Below are positions 8,441 to 16,491 of a stretch of DNA of 64,000 nt, one piece after another (the first letter of the stretch is position 1; each line of letters begins with the position of its first letter). A program made the position numbers and the translations under genes. The stretch lies in the NCBI GenBank assembly GCA_010672785.1, contig JAAHFX010000003.1:248001-312000 (forward strand), in the 5' to 3' direction. The notes beneath the pieces are model-generated. The model saw nothing but the letters and a program-made list of their open reading frames with translations. It searched no databases and had not been told where the DNA came from. The stretch is from Sphaerospermopsis sp. SIO1G1 (GTDB taxonomy: Bacteria > Cyanobacteriota > Cyanobacteriia > Cyanobacteriales > Nostocaceae).

Positions 8441-8707
8441 TTAAATTTCGATTGTCAGGATTGATACAGGGAACAATAGGCTGACCATATTTGGTTCAGT
8501 AAATAGCAGTAGCCCGTCTTTGCGAACTGATGCCAGAATCACAGGTAATGCTGCTTCCAGTGGCCGTAGAAACAGTCCCATTGTTGGATTTATCAACCGA
8601 CTCAGATCATTGAAAACACCGAGCCAATCGAGGAAAGAGGTAATCAATGCGATCGCAAAAAAGATGGGAATGGCGTTGGTAAATAACTGACTAAACGTTC
8701 CCTCCAT
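8441..8707 (-). pseudogene. feoB-like fragment (broken copy)
   Basis: An 88-residue open frame matching residues about 410-495 of the FeoB-like protein at 9455-11092: FTNAIPIF.AIALI, LDWLGV.N.LSRLI.PTMGLF, AALPVILASVRKDGLLLF.EPNMVSLL. It lacks the G domain, the gate motif and the last membrane segments, and ends in an unrelated SILTIEI tail. The DNA is also clearly similar, including a shared HIP1-bearing stretch. It is a partial duplication or the remnant of a second feoB. The MazEF pair lies between it and the intact gene. Confidence 0.85.
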
Positions 8708-8775
8708 ATCCTTTGGACATTCTCATAAGTTACTCATGAGCAGCATCATTGACAATTAGTGTAGGATTGGCTAGT

Positions 8776-8783
8776 GTGATAAT
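8776..8783 (+). promoter_or_regulatory. Candidate extended -10 promoter of the mazEF-type pair
   Basis: TGTGATAAT fits an extended -10 (TG-n-TATAAT type) about 36 bp before the antitoxin ATG. A TTGACA at 8749-8754 is 23 bp upstream, too far for a normal -35. Confidence 0.35.
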
Positions 8784-8819
8784 GTAGTCATACCAATCTG
8801 TCGCAGACAGTTTGTAGCC

Positions 8820-9044
8820 ATGAGTAAGAAAGTCAGCATAACCTTGGATGACGAAGTTGTAGATTTTATAGATCAGTTAACAAGCAATCGTAGCAGCTTC
8901 ATAAATAATATTCTCAGGCAAGAAAAGAGGAGGATTTTTATGAAGGAGTTAGAAGATGCTTACAAAGATCAGGCTAATGACTCAGAGTTGCAACAGGAAA
9001 TTTCTGTATGGGATGTTACAGTGGGCGATGGTTTAAATGCCTAA
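8820..9044 (+). CDS. Antitoxin of MazEF-type pair (ribbon-helix-helix)
   Basis: A 74-residue acidic protein whose start (SKKVSITLDDEVVDFIDQL, SRSSFINNIL-like) has the beta strand plus two-helix form of ribbon-helix-helix DNA-binding antitoxins. The acidic, probably disordered C-terminal half (DAYKDQANDSELQQEISVWD) would wrap the toxin. It overlaps the toxin gene by 8 bp, giving tight coupling. It should bind MazF and autorepress the pair. The start is the ATG at 8820. Confidence 0.82.
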   Translation: MSKKVSITLDDEVVDFIDQLTSNRSSFINNILRQEKRRIFMKELEDAYKDQANDSELQQEISVWDVTVGDGLNA

Positions 9045-9411
9045 CGGACACTTAACCTATAAGCGAGGGGAGATATGGTGGGTTGATCTAAACCCTGTTG
9101 TTGGTCATGAGACTGGTAAAGCGCGACCTTGTCTGATTTTGCAAAACGATATTGGCAACCAAAATGGGACGACGACAATAGTTGCTCCATTGTTACCTGG
9201 GGCAAAAACTTATCCGTTTGTTGTTAATGTTATACCAACTGCTAAAAATGAATTAGATCAAGATAGACACATCAACTTAAGTCAAATGAGAGCGGTAGAT
9301 GCCCAGAGAATCAAAAATAAACAGGGTGATTTAGAGGAGATTTACTGGGAAGAGATTGAGAAAGCAGTATGTATTGAGCTTGGTTTTAGTTCAGCGTTTA
9401 GGTCTTCGTAG
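9037..9411 (+). CDS. MazF/PemK-type mRNA interferase toxin
   Basis: A 124-residue protein with the MazF signatures: RGEIWWVDLNPVVGHETGKARPCLILQND (the RG-x-W strand and the GxE..K.RP loop bearing the catalytic arginine), TTTIVAPL, then HINLSQMRAVDAQRI (the serine/threonine-containing catalytic strand). It cleaves RNA at short specific sequences to halt growth unless held by its antitoxin. The ATG at 9037 lies inside the antitoxin gene. It is convergent with the FeoB-like gene, 44 bp apart. Confidence 0.92.
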   Translation: MPNGHLTYKRGEIWWVDLNPVVGHETGKARPCLILQNDIGNQNGTTTIVAPLLPGAKTYPFVVNVIPTAKNELDQDRHINLSQMRAVDAQRIKNKQGDLEEIYWEEIEKAVCIELGFSSAFRSS

Positions 9412-9454
9412 CTTGCCTGACAAGCGGCTGGAAACGGATCGAGTTGTTAAACTA

Positions 9455-11092
9455 TCACCAAAACCATCCTCCCCAAGCCAGAATTAAGGCGAATATGATC
9501 GCTGCGATCGCCTGTCTTAGCATTAATATCAAAGCAAATTTGACGGACTGTTCACGAGCGATAGTCAGTGCTGTCACCAGACAGGGTAACAGTACCCCAG
9601 CTAGATAAACTCCTGTAAGAATTTGCACAGGGGACAACAGACTGACCATATTGGGTTCAGCAAATAGCAGTAGCCCATCTTTGCGAACTGAAGCTAGAAT
9701 CACAGGTAAAGCTGCTTCCGGTGGTAGGTGAAACAAACCCATTGTGGGATCGATCAACCGACTCAAACCATTCAAAACACCCAACCAATCGAGGACAGAG
9801 GCAATCAATGCGATCGCCAAAAAGATGGGAATAGCGTTGGTGAAGAACTGGTTGAGAGTTCCCTTTGTTTCGCGCCAAATAGCTGACAATTGAGGAACTT
9901 CCAGGAAAGTGCGATGCTCAATCATCAGTCGGTTTTGGGCAGAGCGAGCCGCTTTTGGGGAAATCAAGCGTGTGTAAATTAACGTTGTAATTGTTAGGTA
10001 GACCAGGTAAGGAATCACTAGGTAGGGCAAGTTTGCGGCACTGAATACCCCCAATGTGGCACCAAACTGGTAAGAACAGGCCGAACCAAAGGCGATCGCT
10101 GAAGTACAGGTTTTGCGAGAACAACTGGAGCAAGCACGGGTACTAATCACGGCTGGCACATTACAACCAAACCCCATAATTACCCGCACCAAATCTCTTC
10201 CCGATAAGCCGAACGGACGTAACAATGGATGCAAAGCAATGGTAATTCGTTCGACTAAACCACTAGCTTTGTAAGTACCCAGAAATAAAGCATAAAGAAT
10301 CACCGTTGGCACTGCCCAGACAAACAGCAACGGCCCCATTGTCATCAAGCCATAGCGTCCAATTAAAATTTCCTTGGGCAGAGATGGTAAGCCTGAGAGA
10401 GCTTCTACGGTTGGGTTGACTAATCCCTGGATGAGTGGATCAATAATCCCTGCAAAGGTATTGGCAAACCAGACCGCAAGGATGGCGGGTATCAGCAGCA
10501 AGGTTATTCCCAACAGCCAACCCAAACGAGGATGTTCCAGCAAAGTGGGATGTGGTTCAATCCGCCATCCTAATGAAATCTGCGGTAGAGTTGAAAATGC
10601 AGAGGGTTGCTCAATCGCAGTTTTAATTTCCTGGCGTTGCATTGCGGTCAAGTTTCGAGCATCAACGGGAATCAATGCGAGATTGGTTGCTTGTTGCCAG
10701 CGGCGAATAACCTGCTGTGTAGTCTCAGATGGCAACACCTTATCCCAAAATGTCATCACCACAATACCCTGTTTACCTGCCACCAGGGGCAGTAAATCTG
10801 CCAGATCCTCATCAGCATGAGTTGCTTTCACCACCAACAAGATCCTGTCACCCTTCTGTAATTGTTCTAATGCAGACTTAGTAGTTGTCGTATCAGATCG
10901 ATACAAAATCCCTGGTGTATCAATAAACATCATCCCATCTCCCATGTAGCACTCACAGGTAACTGTAGAGCCACGAAAATTGCTGCTGTAGGCTGTGTGA
11001 TCGGTCAGAGAGGCAATCAATTGAGATTTACCAGTATTCTCTTTGCCAATTACAACAATTGTGTTTTGAGTAGATGCAGTGGAGTGGGACAT
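9455..11092 (-). CDS. FeoB-like ferrous iron transporter, short form
   Basis: An N-terminal G domain (P-loop GKENTGKS at 16-23, DTPG at 58-61) is followed by a polytopic membrane part with two Gate-type segments, including GFGCNVPA (307-314) with the conserved cysteine, and NAIPIFLAIALIA. FeoB imports Fe(II) across the inner membrane. At 545 residues it is shorter than usual (600-770). The G4 motif NKxD is replaced by TFWDK (114-118), so nucleotide specificity may differ. A cysteine-rich stretch CSSCSRKTC (321-329) follows the gate. It lies 17 bp behind a FAD oxidoreductase gene with a Fur-like box, so the operon is probably induced under iron starvation. No feoA is seen. Confidence 0.85.
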   Translation of the reverse strand: MSHSTASTQNTIVVIGKENTGKSQLIASLTDHTAYSSNFRGSTVTCECYMGDGMMFIDTPGILYRSDTTTTKSALEQLQKGDRILLVVKATHADEDLADLLPLVAGKQGIVVMTFWDKVLPSETTQQVIRRWQQATNLALIPVDARNLTAMQRQEIKTAIEQPSAFSTLPQISLGWRIEPHPTLLEHPRLGWLLGITLLLIPAILAVWFANTFAGIIDPLIQGLVNPTVEALSGLPSLPKEILIGRYGLMTMGPLLFVWAVPTVILYALFLGTYKASGLVERITIALHPLLRPFGLSGRDLVRVIMGFGCNVPAVISTRACSSCSRKTCTSAIAFGSACSYQFGATLGVFSAANLPYLVIPYLVYLTITTLIYTRLISPKAARSAQNRLMIEHRTFLEVPQLSAIWRETKGTLNQFFTNAIPIFLAIALIASVLDWLGVLNGLSRLIDPTMGLFHLPPEAALPVILASVRKDGLLLFAEPNMVSLLSPVQILTGVYLAGVLLPCLVTALTIAREQSVKFALILMLRQAIAAIIFALILAWGGWFW

Positions 11093-11109
11093 GGGGACAT
11101 GGAGTGAGT

Positions 11110-12228
11110 TTAGCAGACACAGTCATTGTCGCAGCAGGAGAGATCGTCAAGAAACATCCCTTCCTTTCGGTAACTATCCAGAGGTGTGGTGTCAATACCT
11201 AGACGTTGGGCGATCGCATTGCCAACAACGGCAAAACGTTGGCGAAACTTATAGATAAAGCAGAAGATAAGGTCACTGTGCCGTACGGAAGGTCCAACTA
11301 CAAATAATCCAGGTGTGATGGTAGATTCGTCGTCTTCATTTAATCCGGCATAACCTTCAGACCAATTAAACAAATGGGCAATTTGTTTTAAACTGCCCTC
11401 AAATCCTGTACAGAGAATAGGTTTGGTGGCTGATATCCACTTGTTGGATTCGCTATAAACCGCATAGCCTTCAGGAACAGCTTTCACTTCTTCAATTTTG
11501 GCATTGCCAATCAGTTCTAGTCGCCCAGTAGAATAGCAAAAATCCATCCGCTGAACGGTATAAGGAGAGAGGGAAACACTGGGATCAGTATCAAATTCAG
11601 CCCAAATGCCAGTGCGGTCTAAAACTTTGACTCGTTTGCCTAATGCAACTAAGTTGGAAGCAGCATCCATGCCACTTTCATAACCACCAATGATGATAAA
11701 TTCATCCCCCTCTAAATGAGTCCAGGATGCAACTTGGGAGTTATGCAAACATAAATCTGCACCCGGAAAAGGAGTTAAGTTGGGATATTGAAATTCCCCA
11801 GCCGCCCAAATCAGAAATTTGGTTTTGAGAATGCCATCAGGAATGTGAACCAGAAACCCCTCACCTAGAGATAAGGGTTCAATCTTCTGTACTTCAACAT
11901 CGGTGTAAACTGGAAGCTCGAAGTAATAAGCAACTGCTTCCAAATACTCAGCATATTGATCTCCCGTCAGATGTTCTCGCTGAAAGTTAATAGCAGGAGA
12001 GGTTTTGCGGGCGATCGAATTTAAGTCGAGAAGGCCAAAGCCATGACTGGGAAAGGATGGGGTGATAAAGTGCATTTCCTGGGGCCAGCGTAGGAAGGAT
12101 GCGCCAATCTGATGCCGCTCCAGGATGGCAAAGTTCTCTAATCCCAAATCTCTCAGGACAGCCCCAACACCAATACCTGCTGCACCTGCACCCACGATAA
12201 GGACATTAAACTCTTCCGGGTTTTCCAT
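11110..12228 (-). CDS. FAD/NAD(P)-dependent oxidoreductase with cysteine-rich tail
   Basis: A 372-residue flavoprotein with two dinucleotide-binding folds: VLIVGAGAAGIG near residues 9-20 for FAD and FIIIGGYESGMDAA near 175 for NAD(P). LFVVGPSVRH near 320 is the second FAD contact. The overall form resembles YpdA/flavin monooxygenase-like reductases. The last eight residues CCDNDCVC hold four cysteines, probably a metal or redox site. It is the first gene of an operon with the FeoB-like transporter (17-bp gap). One idea is reduction of Fe(III) or a thiol for Fe(II) uptake; this is inference only. The ATG start lies beside a Fur-box-like site. Confidence 0.78.
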   Translation of the reverse strand: MENPEEFNVLIVGAGAAGIGVGAVLRDLGLENFAILERHQIGASFLRWPQEMHFITPSFPSHGFGLLDLNSIARKTSPAINFQREHLTGDQYAEYLEAVAYYFELPVYTDVEVQKIEPLSLGEGFLVHIPDGILKTKFLIWAAGEFQYPNLTPFPGADLCLHNSQVASWTHLEGDEFIIIGGYESGMDAASNLVALGKRVKVLDRTGIWAEFDTDPSVSLSPYTVQRMDFCYSTGRLELIGNAKIEEVKAVPEGYAVYSESNKWISATKPILCTGFEGSLKQIAHLFNWSEGYAGLNEDDESTITPGLFVVGPSVRHSDLIFCFIYKFRQRFAVVGNAIAQRLGIDTTPLDSYRKEGMFLDDLSCCDNDCVC

Positions 12229-12245
12229 GAGGATTAAAGACTTTT

Positions 12246-12266
12246 AAAATAATAATTATTCTCATT
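12246..12266 (-). promoter_or_regulatory. Fur-box-like operator
   Basis: An AT-rich sequence, AAAATAATAATTATTCTCAT, close to the GATAATGATAATCATTATC consensus, 18-38 bp upstream of the oxidoreductase start. It fits Fur repression of the oxidoreductase-FeoB operon when iron is plentiful. Confidence 0.6.
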
Positions 12267-12340
12267 GTACCGAAATCATTAGTATATGAAAGACCTGCTA
12301 TTTGATATTGACCGATTTGGTAAAGGTGTCAGGGCTGACC

Positions 12341-12436
12341 GGGTGACAAGAAATGTGAAAATCAGGCAGGGTGTAGGGTGTAGGGAAAATTAACTCTTGA
12401 AAAGTCCCAATTCAACTTTCACACGAGCATCAAACT
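12341..12436. repeat. Dispersed composite repeat, copy 1
   Basis: GGGTGAC-AGAAA...CAGGGTG-AGGG followed by AAAATTAACTC..GAAAAGT.CCAATTCAACTT. The first part recurs in direct orientation at 55701, and the second recurs reverse-complemented at about 55815-55870. It is a cyanobacterial interspersed repeat with rearranged parts. Confidence 0.6.
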
Positions 12437-12510
12437 CCTAATTTTAGGTGCTGCTAAGAAATAAATTAACCCGATCTCTATGAGCAGTTAGGAAAATTTT
12501 TCTTCTGTTA

Positions 12511-12655
12511 AGAGGATGTTTGAAAAGTCTTTCAGAGTTTGTTTCAAAACCCTGTGTATTGAAAATCCACTACGATAGAATAGGAGTTTGGGGATTTGAT
12601 ATCATTCCCCTGAGTAGCATTAGAGCATCAAGCCGACCCTTTTCAAACATCCTCT
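12511..12655. repeat. MITE-like element with 17-bp terminal inverted repeats
   Basis: Perfect 17-bp inverted repeat AGAGGATGTTTGAAAAG (12511-12527) and its complement (12639-12655) around about 111 bp without coding capacity. TAA flanks the GAGG/CCTC ends on both sides, as expected for TA-targeting IS630/mariner-type elements. A partial copy of the same end (AGAGGATGTTTG) occurs near 49924. Confidence 0.75.
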
Positions 12656-12662
12656 AATACAG

Positions 12663-12727
12663 ATCTAATATAAATCTAATATAAATCTAATATAAATCTA
12701 ATATAAATCTAATATAAATCTAATATT
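12663..12727. repeat. 11-bp tandem repeat
   Basis: Nearly six perfect copies of ATCTAATATAA, immediately after the MITE-like element. The period is close to one helical turn of DNA. Confidence 0.95.
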
Positions 12728-13050
12728 TTGGTTGAATCAACATATTAGAAAGATATTAATTTTAGAGATTGTTATTATCGAAAATAAATTTTACCCTAAG
12801 AGAGTGTCTGATAACTTTTTCGTGTTTTATTGAACACTTGTAGATACCCCTAAATCCCTCTTTTTAAGCTATCCATTACCGGGATCTTTCTTAACATTTG
12901 TGAGAGCGGTAGCGAAGCACTACTGCAAGCAGGTCGCTTGCAAGCCCCCAAACCTTAATCTTCTGTTACTGATTCTCAATAAGACGAGTTTTTATCAATA
13001 AATATGAGGTGCATTTTGTCAATCTGGGTCATATTAGGGTGTGTTGTCAT

Positions 13051-13143
13051 TAGACATCTGGTGAAAAAGATTGTAGAGACGTTGCATGCAACTTCTCTAC
13101 AAGGGTTTCACGTCACGCAAATTTAATTTTAACCAGATGTCTA
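13051..13143. repeat. MITE-like element with TAGACATCTGGT ends
   Basis: A 93-bp element with perfect 12-bp inverted ends (TAGACATCTGGT / ACCAGATGTCTA) and an inner palindrome GTAGAGACGTTGCATGCAAC. A truncated inverse copy is at 63228-63297. The rest of the 12.2-13.3 kb gap holds no ORF. Confidence 0.85.
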
Positions 13144-13328
13144 TTCCCTAAAAGGTGTACTACAGCCTTGGAGAAGTATGACAAAGACCAGTTCTTGCTG
13201 AGACAAAAATACGATGTCTGCCTTTTTGGTTGGCTTACCTTTGAGTATTTCAATCAATTTTTGATATACCCGTCAAACCATTACGTTGTTTTCAGACCAT
13301 AAATAAGCTTGAATATAAGGTCAATAGA

Positions 13329-16300
13329 ATGAGCGACACCCCCTACACGTTCGTACAAGTCAACGAGTTTACCCCAGCCGATGGGCATTGGACGAGTATA
13401 GGTCAAATTGCCGATTGGTCTTACAACAGTAACGAAAAATCGTTTCTCCTGACAGCCGCAAACAACAGCGTTTCTGTCAAAATCTACATCCTCGGTCCGG
13501 CTGCTTTCCAAGTTCGGTTTAATCCCCTATCTTCAGATTACTCAACCAACTACTCCTACGCTGTCGTCAATCGCAACTTAGGGGAGACCAAAGTCCAATA
13601 CCAAAAAACCGAATTTAACGGCCATCCTACCCTAGAGGTTGTCCTCGATAAAATTACCTTGCGTATTGGTCTCGACCCCTACGGAATTGCCGTTTACCGA
13701 GGGTTCCAGGTCATCAATCAAGATACCTACGGCTACAATCTCGTTTATAAGCCCGGTACAGAATACACCGCTTGCCTCAAATCTGTTATTCCGGGAGCGG
13801 GCTACTACGGTTTTGGGGAAAAAGCAGGAGTTGACCTCGACAAAAACGGCTCCACCATGACCTTCTTCAACTATGACAATTTTCAGTATAGTCGAGGGTC
13901 TAACCAACAGCCTAAGAAGATCACTGACCCTTATCCCGTCATTCCGCCAGACACTGAACCCGGTCCCCTCAACGTCAGCGAACCCCTCTATAACTCCATG
14001 CCTGTTTTGGTAGAGTGGAACCCCACTCCGCCAAAAACGGAATACTTTGCTGGCAGTCCCTATGCCTGCCTGGTGTTCTTGGACAACCCCGGTCAAGCCT
14101 ACTACAACATTCAGAACCAAGACTATTCCCAAAACATGGATGGTCGGTATTACTTCGGGGCTTTGTATGGGGAGATGAGCTACTATTTCATGGCTGGAGA
14201 TGATGTTACTGAAGCACTCAAACAGTACATCACTCTGACCGGATCTTTTAGCAAGTCCAACGACACACCCGGACCTGCTATGCCGCCGATGTATGCCCTT
14301 GGCTTTCAGCAAGGATGTTACGGCTACTACGATCGCGGTCGCCTCCTAGCCGCAGCCTACGGCTATCGTGCCAATCAGTTTCCTATTGATGGCTTGCACA
14401 TAGATGTGGACTTCCAAGACAATTACCGTACTTTTACGGCTAGTAATCTCAAGTTCCCCAACGTCAGTCAGATGTTTAAGGAACTCCATGAGAATGGCTT
14501 TAAGTGCAGCACAAATATCACGGGCATTATCACCACCAACCCCACAGACGACACAGGACAGGTACGCCCCTATGAAGATTTAGAGTCGGGCTACAGTCAA
14601 GATGTTTTCGTTCGGAACGAGTTTGCTCCCCCACTTAGCTCTCTCGAATTACAAGCATTGGCCGCAATAGAATGTACCAAAGATGCTAAAGAGAATCCAG
14701 AGAAAGCTGAGAAATGTATCGCAAACAATCCACCCCTTGCTGAGAGATACGCCAAATATGTCGAGGAACATGCAGGTCTAGATAAAGTCGAAGCCCTCCA
14801 AAAATTTGCTATCAATGTCCAATACTTCGTCGCGAACGAAAACTACGGTTGCAATCTGGGTTTCAACCCCTATCCATCTCCCAATCCACCTGATAACCCT
14901 GACCCTTGTAAGGGTGGCACACCTCTGGGAACCATTGGTCACTATCCCGACATTGGTAAAGAATCTACGAAAGAATGGTGGGGCCAACAATATAAATATT
15001 TAATTGAAAGCGGACTGGATATGATTTGGCAAGACATGACCTGTCCCGCCGTTGTTCGCAGTGTTAATGGTTATGCCCATTACGATACTCTGCCACTCAA
15101 CATCATGATGACATACCTGGACGGGAAGAAACAACCCAACGCCACGTTCCATAATGCTTTTGCTATTAACTTAGTTGAAGCTACTTATAAAGGTTTAACC
15201 AAAGTCAAAGAACAGTTACCAGAAGGTCATTATAACAAGGATAAACGCAACTTTATCGTCACTCGTGGTGGATATGCAGGAGTACATCGCTATGCAGCAA
15301 ACTGGACGGGAGATTCGGGGTCATCTTGGGACTTTTTGAAGATTAACATTCCTGAAGTTCTGAATTGGGGAATGTCTGGTCAGCCGTTTTCGGGTTGTGA
15401 TATCGGCGGTTTTGGTAACGGGGATGCACCAGGAGGTAAAGTCCTGAGAGCTGGTGTTATACAAGGTGGTGAACCTTCCCCGGAACTGCTGACTCGCTGG
15501 ATGACGATGGGGGCTTTTCTGCCTTGGTATCGCAACCATTACGACGGTTACACCAAGGCATTTCAAGAGCCTTATAATTATGTCCAAGCTTATCCGGATA
15601 AGGGTCTGGGGTATAAGGTACTCGATGCCTGTCGCAAGTACGTCCGCATTCGCTATCAGCTCCTGCAACTGTTCTACGACGGATTGTACGAATGGACGCA
15701 GACGGGCCTGCCACTCTGTCGGGCGCTGTTTTTAAACGATCCTCACGATGCTAATCTCTATGGTCCTCACAAAGCGCGGCTTAACGATCAGTTTTTCGTC
15801 GGTCACGATTTGCTGGTTGCCCCGATCGTGGAGAAAGCACCGGAAGATAAGAACTACCTTGCGGACCGCGAAGTCTATCTGCCAGAAGGTTCTGACTGGT
15901 ATATTTATACCAATAATGCCGAGCCTTTAGGCCCGCCGAGCAAGGGCGGTCGAGGGTATCAGTGGCGTGAAGTCGATCTCGATGTGGTGCCGCTTTATGT
16001 TCGCGCTGGGGCAATTATCCCCATGCGTGAGTTGGAAGAATGGGTCGGTCAATTAAAGGAAAATCCGATTACTTACACTATTTATCCCGGCCCTGATAGT
16101 GATTATGTTTGCTATCAAGATGACGGGATTACCACCAATGCCGAACTTAAGGGTGAGTATCGGATTACCAAGGTCGCTCATAAGGCGATTTCAAATGACG
16201 AACAGGAAGTAACTATAGTCCGCGACTACGACTCTGCTTACACGCCTTCTGCAAATTTCTATTTTGTTAGCTTTTTGGGTCGTTATGTGCCGAGTTCTGT

Positions 16301-16472
16301 GACTGCTAATGGCGATCACCTCTCGGAAATTCAAGGGAGCGACGATAACAAAAATGCAAAGGCTTTGGCGGCTTCGAGTGTGAATGCCTATTACTACAAC
16401 TACAGCCTGCAAACGACTTTCGTCAAACTATTTGATGAAACGAGTTCGATGACTTTGCGCGTGTCTTTTTAA
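13329..16472 (+). CDS. Glycoside hydrolase family 31 protein, alpha-1,4-glucan lyase-like
   Basis: A 1047-residue cytosolic protein (no signal peptide). GH31 features in order: N-terminal beta-sandwich, FPIDGLHIDVDFQDN (351-365) at the barrel start, catalytic nucleophile in GLDMIWQDMT (D569), acid/base region GDSGSSWDF (D662), SGCDIGGF (688-695), FLPWYRNHYD (730-739), and the C-terminal YQDDGITTNAE. In ordinary alpha-glucosidases the nucleophile motif reads WxDMNE. Here it is WQDMTCP, like the WQDMTVP of red-algal/fungal alpha-1,4-glucan lyases, which release 1,5-anhydrofructose from starch or glycogen. Residues about 430-540 form an extra cysteine-containing insertion. ATG 13329 has AAGG upstream. 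Codon use is GC-richer than the backbone, suggesting transfer. Family is sure; lyase activity is inferred. Confidence 0.88.
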   Translation: MSDTPYTFVQVNEFTPADGHWTSIGQIADWSYNSNEKSFLLTAANNSVSVKIYILGPAAFQVRFNPLSSDYSTNYSYAVVNRNLGETKVQYQKTEFNGHPTLEVVLDKITLRIGLDPYGIAVYRGFQVINQDTYGYNLVYKPGTEYTACLKSVIPGAGYYGFGEKAGVDLDKNGSTMTFFNYDNFQYSRGSNQQPKKITDPYPVIPPDTEPGPLNVSEPLYNSMPVLVEWNPTPPKTEYFAGSPYACLVFLDNPGQAYYNIQNQDYSQNMDGRYYFGALYGEMSYYFMAGDDVTEALKQYITLTGSFSKSNDTPGPAMPPMYALGFQQGCYGYYDRGRLLAAAYGYRANQFPIDGLHIDVDFQDNYRTFTASNLKFPNVSQMFKELHENGFKCSTNITGIITTNPTDDTGQVRPYEDLESGYSQDVFVRNEFAPPLSSLELQALAAIECTKDAKENPEKAEKCIANNPPLAERYAKYVEEHAGLDKVEALQKFAINVQYFVANENYGCNLGFNPYPSPNPPDNPDPCKGGTPLGTIGHYPDIGKESTKEWWGQQYKYLIESGLDMIWQDMTCPAVVRSVNGYAHYDTLPLNIMMTYLDGKKQPNATFHNAFAINLVEATYKGLTKVKEQLPEGHYNKDKRNFIVTRGGYAGVHRYAANWTGDSGSSWDFLKINIPEVLNWGMSGQPFSGCDIGGFGNGDAPGGKVLRAGVIQGGEPSPELLTRWMTMGAFLPWYRNHYDGYTKAFQEPYNYVQAYPDKGLGYKVLDACRKYVRIRYQLLQLFYDGLYEWTQTGLPLCRALFLNDPHDANLYGPHKARLNDQFFVGHDLLVAPIVEKAPEDKNYLADREVYLPEGSDWYIYTNNAEPLGPPSKGGRGYQWREVDLDVVPLYVRAGAIIPMRELEEWVGQLKENPITYTIYPGPDSDYVCYQDDGITTNAELKGEYRITKVAHKAISNDEQEVTIVRDYDSAYTPSANFYFVSFLGRYVPSSVTANGDHLSEIQGSDDNKNAKALAASSVNAYYYNYSLQTTFVKLFDETSSMTLRVSF

Positions 16473-16491
16473 TCTGGGGAGAATCACAATC

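Noticed and set aside
10374..10820. 148-codon plus-strand ORF opposite the FeoB-like gene
   Set aside because: The minus strand has P-loop and gate motifs of FeoB in a full-length frame; the plus-strand ORF has no recognisable domain.
13632..14312. 226-codon antisense ORF within the GH31 gene, and other antisense ORFs over GH31, cytochrome and FeoB genes
   Set aside because: Shadows caused by GC-richer codon use in genes with clear family motifs on the other strand.
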